Below, in pieces: positions 6,901-10,896 of a DNA stretch of 10,896 nucleotides. The position numbers were made by a program, and so were the translations under genes. The number at the start of each line of letters is the position of its first letter. The first letter of the stretch is position 1. Location: positions 1 to 10,896 of the forward strand of contig CABQHM010000083.1 in the NCBI GenBank assembly GCA_902464015.1, read 5' to 3'. Origin of the DNA: an uncultured Coriobacteriales bacterium (GTDB lineage Bacteria > Actinomycetota > Coriobacteriia > Coriobacteriales > UMGS124). The notes under the pieces were generated by a model. It did no database searches, was not told the DNA's origin, and saw nothing but the letters and a program-made list of their open reading frames with translations.

Positions 6901-8930
6901 AGGTTGCCCCTCTCGCCGCCGCTATCGTCGGCGACGGTACCAAAGAGAACCCCGGCCTTGAGGCGAGTGTCGCCGCTCTCACCAAGGGTGCTGGCGATCT
7001 GTACGCTGGCGCTCAGAAGATTTCGGCTGGCGTCAACGGTTACACCGACGCCGACGGCAACGCTGTGACCGGTCTTGTCGACGGGGCCCAGCAGCTGGTT
7101 GCTGGCATTACCGGTTACGATGATGCCGCAGGCAATCATGTGACCGGCCTTGTCGAGGGCGCGCAGCAGGTTTCCGCCGGTGCCTCCAGCCTTGCCACGG
7201 GTATCTCCGACGCAAAGGACGGCTCCGAGCAGATTCTCGACGGTGCCGGCCAGCTTGCCAGCGGTGCCGGCCAGCTCAAGGGTGGCCTTGGCACCCTGCG
7301 TGCTGCCACCTCGACGCTTGCCACGAGTGCTCCTGCGCTTGTAGATGGCATCAACCAGCTCAAGGACGGCGCGGCCCAGCTCGACGAGGGCGCAGGGCAG
7401 CTCCTCGACGGCGTGACCCAGGCCAAGGACGGCGTCGCCTCCGCCAAGGACGGCTCCGCGCAGCTCGTCGCCGGCTCCAAGACGCTGCTCTCCGGCCAGT
7501 CCGACCTGTACTACGGCATCGTGACCGCCGACAACGGCGCCTCCCAGCTCGACGAGGGCGCCGGGCAGCTCAAGGACGGCGCGGCCCAGCTCGACGAGGG
7601 CGCCGGGCAGCTCCTCGACGGCGTGACCCAGGCCAAGGACGGCGTCGCCTCCGCCAAGGACGGCTCCGCGCAGCTCGTCGCCGGCTCCAAGACGCTGCTC
7701 TCCGGCCAGTCCGACCTGTACTACGGCATCGTGACCGCCGACAACGGCGCCTCCCAGCTCGACGAGGGCGCAGGGCAGCTCAAGGACGGCGCGGCCCAGC
7801 TCGATTCCGGTGCCTCTGATCTGAAGTCCGGTGCCACCCAGCTCGCTGACGGCGCCAAGCAGCTCGACGACGGCATCAGCTCGGCTGTTGACGGAGCCAC
7901 CCAGCTCGTCGACGGCTCCAAGACGCTGCTCTCTGGCCAGTCCGATCTGTACTTCGGCATCGTCACCGCCGCTGACGGCATCAACGCGCTCGACGACGGT
8001 GCCGGCCAGCTTCTCGACGGTACCGTGACCGCCAAGGACGGCGCTAAGCAGCTTGACGACGGTGCTTCCGACCTGCTCGACGGTGCCCACCAGCTCAATG
8101 ACGGTGCCACCGACCTCAACGACGGCCTCTCTCAGCTCTACGACGGTTCCAAGGACCTCAACGACGGTCTCGTGACGGCCCGCGACGGTTCCAAGGAGCT
8201 TGCCGACGGTCTTGCCGACGGCATCGCCGGCATGGCTGGCATGGACGAGCAGCAGATCGATGCTCGCTCGACCATGATGAGCGCGCCCGTCGAGGTTCAA
8301 GACGAGTACTACACCACCGTTGAGAACTACGGCACGGGCTTTGCGCCGTACTTCATCGGCCTGGCTCTGTACCTGGGCGCCCTCATGAACAGCTTCATCA
8401 TGAAGCCGCTCAACAATCGCCTCATCGCCTCCGGCGCCCGCGCGCCTCTGGCGGCCCTGTGCGGCCTGGTGCCGTGGCTGCTCGTCGGTGCTGTTCAGGC
8501 GCTGCTGCTGTGCCTGTCGCTGCAGTTCGTGCTCGATCTCAACGTGAACTTCGTTGCTGAGTTCTACCTGTTCGCGTTGCTCGTGGTTATCGTGAACAAC
8601 TGCCTCATGCAGTTCATCATGGCCACGTTCGGTTTCCCCGGCAAGCTCATCGCCATCGTGCTGCTCATCTTGCAGCTTGCCTCCGCAGCCGGCACGTTCC
8701 CGCTTGAGACCTGCCCCGAGTTCTTCCAGGTCATCTCTCCCTGCCTGCCCATGACGTACGTCGTGGCCGGCATGAAGGACATCATGTGCGGCGTCACCCT
8801 GGCCAATGTCGGCCACTGCTGCCTGGTGCTCGCGGCCTTCGGCGTGGTGAGCTTCGCGCTTACCATTCTTGTGGCCCGCAGCCGCCGCAACGTCCCGATG
8901 ACCCAGCTCCACCCGCTCCTCGACCTATAA
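3960..8930 (+). CDS. Giant YhgE/Pip-family membrane protein with xxxLxxG heptad arms
   Basis: This 1656-residue protein is about twice the usual length of YhgE/Pip proteins. Residues 25-48 form one membrane segment, followed by a globular extracytoplasmic region to about 186 (IPVAVVNLDEG at 56-66 is typical of the YhgE N-terminal domain). Residues 188-474 are 41 uninterrupted heptads of the form xxxLxxG. Interrupted heptads run to about 600, then an Ala/Ser/Asp-rich probable helical region to about 990. Heptads resume and are strict from 1124 to 1417 (42 copies). From about 1460 to 1640 there are five to six hydrophobic segments resembling an ABC-2 permease domain. Relatives include the Lactococcus phage infection protein Pip and Bacillus YueB (EsaA family), the phage SPP1 receptor, which has a fibre-like ectodomain. 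The ATG at 3960 overlaps the ATPase gene. The likely role is a surface-exposed rod, as exporter, secretion component or phage receptor; the substrate is unknown. The sense strand lacks TTA, CTA and TCA codons over nearly its whole length. Confidence 0.9.
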   Translation: MRNPFRGMRFALLDFKNARGSTIMKVAMTAIALVPLLYGALYLWAFYDPYGNVDKIPVAVVNLDEGAELNDGSTLEVGDDLVQAMKDADEGMGWVYTDAQDAQEGLEDGRYYMKLVIPADLSEKVATAEDDDPEKGSIILVHNQAHNLIASMLTTAAVTRVQAELNSTIAQTYFDTILTEVADSTTDLQDAVDGSRELADGLQDAVDGSDKLTDGLKDAYDGSGDLKDGTSDLVDGVTTLKDGTGQLVDGAGDLNDGAQQLKDGTSQLRDGSTQLLDGSAQLVSGSADLKNGIVTLYDGAGQLKDGSSSLVDGANQLADGTVTLKDGTASLVDGSTTLKDGTSTLKDGTTQLRSGSAQLVSGAADLKNGLVSLDDGLGQLKDGSSQLYDGASQLKDGTASLVDGSTTLKDGTSTLKDGTTQLRSGSAQLVSGAADLKNGLVSLDDGLGQLVDGSGQLYDGASQLKDGTSDLLAGAGTLASSVAGDGTAANPSLVSATKQIDDGVGQVQTGASDLADGIDTLKTGAKDLDDGLGQLETGSAALSSGADDLYAGATALQTGANDLATGAQALAAGVNGDGTEANPGLVEGSKSLYDGLTSLNALVQPSGTEKGVGEKVQGLSDGLATMETVSAGISTAAQNISAALAGDGTAANPGLVAAAKSVADGLSGTAKTLPDTVTALSEATASLKAYDTAAVSAASKALTQNLDDAQKAIDNLFNEATATNASIDSANAAQAESGVLAQAKTNADSAANNAAAAASAAQAAGSSIDSMVNAAGNAQASATYASGQIADAQDELAALIANGDIDAAAAATLGDLLNGAASSAGEAASYAQGVSDAANAEDGAYANAGSALNLATQAATDATAVSTNVESAKVTLVGINTGKDGSLQSVKDSIDAAKGNAKTIEDNLTVANTAVADALTATATVNGVADGLNGSVTTLSGAASAVYSGLSSMQTSVDDSKKGLVVAAAGLASGIADAKAEVAPLAAAIVGDGTKENPGLEASVAALTKGAGDLYAGAQKISAGVNGYTDADGNAVTGLVDGAQQLVAGITGYDDAAGNHVTGLVEGAQQVSAGASSLATGISDAKDGSEQILDGAGQLASGAGQLKGGLGTLRAATSTLATSAPALVDGINQLKDGAAQLDEGAGQLLDGVTQAKDGVASAKDGSAQLVAGSKTLLSGQSDLYYGIVTADNGASQLDEGAGQLKDGAAQLDEGAGQLLDGVTQAKDGVASAKDGSAQLVAGSKTLLSGQSDLYYGIVTADNGASQLDEGAGQLKDGAAQLDSGASDLKSGATQLADGAKQLDDGISSAVDGATQLVDGSKTLLSGQSDLYFGIVTAADGINALDDGAGQLLDGTVTAKDGAKQLDDGASDLLDGAHQLNDGATDLNDGLSQLYDGSKDLNDGLVTARDGSKELADGLADGIAGMAGMDEQQIDARSTMMSAPVEVQDEYYTTVENYGTGFAPYFIGLALYLGALMNSFIMKPLNNRLIASGARAPLAALCGLVPWLLVGAVQALLLCLSLQFVLDLNVNFVAEFYLFALLVVIVNNCLMQFIMATFGFPGKLIAIVLLILQLASAAGTFPLETCPEFFQVISPCLPMTYVVAGMKDIMCGVTLANVGHCCLVLAAFGVVSFALTILVARSRRNVPMTQLHPLLDL
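4929..5362 (+). repeat. 210-bp in-frame tandem duplication in the N-terminal heptad arm
   Basis: Bases 4929-5099 are identical, by eye, to 5139-5309 (171 bp with no difference). Similarity with the same 210-bp offset continues to about 5152/5362. The period equals 70 codons, or exactly ten heptads, so the frame and heptad phase are preserved. The absence of synonymous changes implies a very recent duplication or ongoing gene conversion. A diverged third copy of the same heptad series starts 231 bp (11 heptads) upstream, marked by SAQLVSG at residue 279, against 356 and 426 in the recent copies. Confidence 0.93.
7356..7804 (+). repeat. 210-bp in-frame tandem duplication in the C-terminal heptad arm
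   Basis: Bases 7356-7594 match 7566-7804 with two differences (7394 A versus 7604 C, and 7562 C versus 7772 A), both synonymous. The period is again 210 bp, ten heptads. A diverged third copy lies 231 bp further downstream: the heptad SKTLLSG occurs at residues 1173, 1243 and 1320. The 21-bp module size keeps any gain or loss in frame. Confidence 0.93.
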
Positions 8931-8939
8931 GCCGCTATC

Positions 8940-8986
8940 GGCGCGGCCCGCACCTCGCTTGCGACGTTGCGGGCCGCGCCTTCTTT
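8940..8986 (+). terminator. GC-rich hairpin between the YhgE and TetR genes (terminator or attenuator)
   Basis: A perfect 13-bp stem (8940-8952 with 8968-8980) closes a 15-nt loop and is followed by the weak T-tract TTCTTT. It begins 9 nt after the YhgE stop codon and ends just before the TetR ribosome site. With so short a T-tract it probably terminates only part of the transcripts, lowering TetR expression relative to the transporter genes, or it protects the upstream mRNA. Confidence 0.65.
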
Positions 8987-9000
8987 GGAGAATCGTCGAC

Positions 9001-9666
9001 ATGGCAGAGACAGACAAACTCGCATCTTCTCGCGACGCCCGACAGTCTGCCAAGGGCGCGCTCACGCGCCAGCGCATCATCGATGCGGCCTCAGACCTCA
9101 TGCGAACGGACTTGAACGCCGAGGTCTCGATTGCCGACATTGCAAAGGCGACGGGCATGAGCAAGGGCTCGGTCTATTACTACTTTGCCGATTCGGCCGA
9201 AATCGTCTCGCAGGTTCTGTACAGCGAGATGGACCGCATGCTGACTGCGTTCGAGAAGGTGGCCCTCTCCTCGGTCAGCGCCTACGAGGCCCTGGTGGGC
9301 ATCACGCGCTCCTATGTTGACACGCTTGCCAACAACGTCGCGCTCACGCGCTTCGTCATGGGTGAGCTGCACGGGGCGCGTGGCTTCCTTACCGAGCTGA
9401 AGGGCGGCGAGGACCTCGTGAACCGTCTGTACTCCCTCGTCTCCACGCTTCTTGAGCGCGGCAAGGTGGAGGGCACGGTGCGCCCCGACGTCGACTCGAC
9501 GGTGGCTTCGCCGGCGATACTCGGTGCCTTTCTGGGAGTGTCGACGCTCGCGGGGGAGAACCGCCCTGCCGATCTGAACGTCGAGAGGCTTGTCGGCGCC
9601 CTGCTTTCCTTCATCGGATTTGGCGTGAGCGCCCGCAGCAAGGAAGAACTTGCCGCTATGGCGTAG
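9001..9666 (+). CDS. TetR-family transcriptional regulator
   Basis: A 221-residue protein, a normal TetR length. The N-terminal DNA-binding domain is clear: helix 1 at about 22-35 (TRQRIIDAASDLM), then the helix-turn-helix VSIADIAKATGMSKGSVYYYF at 42-62, where the GSVYYYF end is the family hallmark. The C-terminal ligand/dimer domain (about 70-221) is not recognisable to ligand class. The ATG at 9001 is used because GGAG (8987-8990) precedes it by 10 nt; a longer frame from 8959 would begin inside the hairpin. The gene lies 70 bp after the YhgE gene on the same strand, so it likely regulates the module, possibly through the palindromes around 3074-3180. The inducer is unknown but may be a compound linked to the membrane system, as in many TetR/transporter pairs. 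Confidence 0.93.
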   Translation: MAETDKLASSRDARQSAKGALTRQRIIDAASDLMRTDLNAEVSIADIAKATGMSKGSVYYYFADSAEIVSQVLYSEMDRMLTAFEKVALSSVSAYEALVGITRSYVDTLANNVALTRFVMGELHGARGFLTELKGGEDLVNRLYSLVSTLLERGKVEGTVRPDVDSTVASPAILGAFLGVSTLAGENRPADLNVERLVGALLSFIGFGVSARSKEELAAMA

Positions 9667-9717
9667 GTGCGCTTCACGGGTGTTTCACACTTGGCATCAA
9701 ACTTATGCAAGACCAGT

Positions 9718-9757
9718 GCAAAGCGGGCGCGGGGGATTCCTCGCGCCCGCTTTGCGT
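9718..9757 (+). terminator. Intrinsic terminator after the TetR gene
   Basis: A perfect 14-bp stem (9718-9731 with 9742-9755) closes a 10-nt loop. The following tract is short (GTTGT counting the last stem base), so it is a strong hairpin with a weak U-run. It sits 51 nt after the TetR stop codon and separates the module from metK. Confidence 0.75.
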
Positions 9758-9759
9758 TG

Positions 9760-9765
9760 TAGAAT
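9760..9765 (+). promoter_or_regulatory. Candidate metK -10 element
   Basis: TAGAAT matches five of six consensus bases. Transcription would start near 9772, exactly where the SAM riboswitch begins (9774). The -35 position falls inside the loop and 3' arm of the preceding terminator (TTCCTC at 9737-9742) and is poor. Confidence 0.5.
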
Positions 9766-9773
9766 CGAGCGCA

Positions 9774-9904
9774 TCCATCAGGAGGGGAGCGCGCATGCGC
9801 GTCCCGTTCGAGCCGAGGGACCGAGCCCTATGACGCTCCGGCAACCATCCTTCAAGGAAACGGTGCCAATTCTCGGTAGGAGCCCATGGCTTCTAGAAGA
9901 TGGG
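9774..9904 (+). promoter_or_regulatory. SAM-I (S-box) riboswitch aptamer upstream of metK
   Basis: The aptamer binds S-adenosylmethionine and lowers expression of the SAM synthetase gene when SAM is plentiful. All core elements can be traced. P1 is 9775-9779 with 9899-9903 (CCATC/GATGG). P2 is 9810-9813 with 9835-9838 (GAGC/GCTC), containing the conserved GAGGGACCGAGCCCTATGA stretch. The conserved CCGGCAACC is at 9838-9846, and P3 is closed by ACC/GGT. CGGTGCCAATTCT is at 9861-9873. The pseudoknot pairs CCGAG (9821-9825) with CTCGG (9872-9876). P4 is 9877-9884 with 9888-9895. The odd feature is the P1-P2 junction: about 30 nt instead of a handful, holding an extra hairpin (9785-9805). Confidence 0.95.
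9795..9833 (+). CDS. Possible 12-codon leader ORF nested in the riboswitch
   Basis: ATG at 9795 follows AGGAGG (9780-9785) by 9 nt and opens a 12-codon frame (MRVPFEPRDRAL) ending in TGA at 9831-9833. The start codon lies in the CATG loop of the extra hairpin, and the frame runs through the P2 5' strand and the GAGGGA core. If ribosomes used it they would compete with aptamer folding. It is too short to judge by coding statistics, and the purine-rich stretch may be only part of the aptamer junction. There is no similarity basis for any function. Confidence 0.25.
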   Translation: MRVPFEPRDRAL

Positions 9905-9926
9905 GATTTGTGGGACACCTCAACTA

Positions 9927-9992
9927 CCCCTTGTATCAGCATGCGCAGGGGGATGCCCCTGCTCCGGCATCATTGCCGAGACCGTTAAGGGG
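9927..9992 (+). promoter_or_regulatory. Probable riboswitch expression platform that masks the metK ribosome site
   Basis: CCCCTT (9927-9932) is fully complementary to AAGGGG (9987-9992), which is the metK Shine-Dalgarno site (6 nt before the ATG). Between them are two small hairpins (9945-9951 with 9956-9962, and 9965-9969 with 9974-9978) that would bring the two together. No hairpin with a T-tract is present, so control at translation initiation is more likely than termination. The free-state alternative may pair GGGG (9902-9905), at the 3' end of P1, with CCCC (9927-9930). Confidence 0.5.
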
Positions 9993-9998
9993 CTTTAC

Positions 9999-10896
<898 letters not shown>

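Noticed and set aside
4521..8210. Repeats considered as CRISPR or mobile-element arrays
   Set aside because: All repeats are in-frame 21-bp heptad codings inside one gene, with no spacers, no terminal inverted repeats, and no cas or transposase genes.
3954..8912. 1652-codon open frame on the - strand opposite the YhgE gene
   Set aside because: It is a codon-aligned shadow: low-complexity peptide (repeated AVVELGGAV-like units) that is the reverse complement of the LxDG heptads, with no domain and no operon context. The sense gene has clear family domains.
8959..9000. Longer start for the TetR gene
   Set aside because: It begins inside the 13-bp hairpin and includes the ribosome site; the ATG at 9001 gives a normal TetR N-terminus.
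9650..9988. 112-codon + strand open frame between TetR and metK
   Set aside because: It crosses the TetR terminator, the metK promoter and the whole SAM riboswitch, whose RNA structure fully explains the conservation-like features.

Overview
The window looks like chromosome of a GC-rich Gram-positive actinobacterium. The style fits Coriobacteriia (Collinsella/Olsenella-like): GC-dominated codon use, tRNA-Glu with a CUC anticodon, GGAGG-type ribosome sites, a SAM-I riboswitch on metK and a very long YhgE/Pip protein. The lineage is an inference from sequence style, not from a database match.

Layout. 1-155: the end of one tRNA-Glu(CUC) gene and a complete second copy, closed by an intrinsic terminator. 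238-1392 (+): a polytopic membrane protein of the lysylphosphatidylglycerol synthase transmembrane/flippase-like family. It converges on gltX (1503-2981, -), glutamyl-tRNA synthetase, and the two share one bidirectional terminator. 2982-3259: a divergent control region with a gltX promoter and a separate promoter for the next operon, dotted with short palindromes. 3260-9666 (+): a three-gene module made of an ABC-type ATPase with eroded motifs, a 1656-residue YhgE/Pip membrane protein whose start overlaps the ATPase end by 8 nt, and, after a GC-rich hairpin, a TetR-family regulator. 9667-9998: TetR terminator, metK promoter and a SAM-I riboswitch. 9999 to the right edge: metK (S-adenosylmethionine synthetase), cut by the window end.

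The ATPase/YhgE/TetR module is the most interesting part. The giant protein has one N-terminal membrane segment and an ABC-2-like C-terminal membrane domain. Between them lie about 1400 residues, largely a strict 7-residue xxxLxxG repeat. Two uninterrupted blocks, 41 heptads (residues 188-474) and 42 heptads (1124-1417), flank an interrupted, Ala-rich middle. Each block carries a tandem duplication of exactly 210 bp (10 heptads) plus an older copy 231 bp (11 heptads) away. The order of these offsets is mirrored between the blocks, so the marker heptads sit at identical distances from the two membrane-proximal ends. This suggests an antiparallel hairpin rod standing on the membrane, its two arms kept in register, and probably variable in length between strains.

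The second point of interest is the metK riboswitch. It has an extra hairpin between P1 and P2, and that insertion holds a Shine-Dalgarno site and the start of a 12-codon ORF nested in the aptamer.
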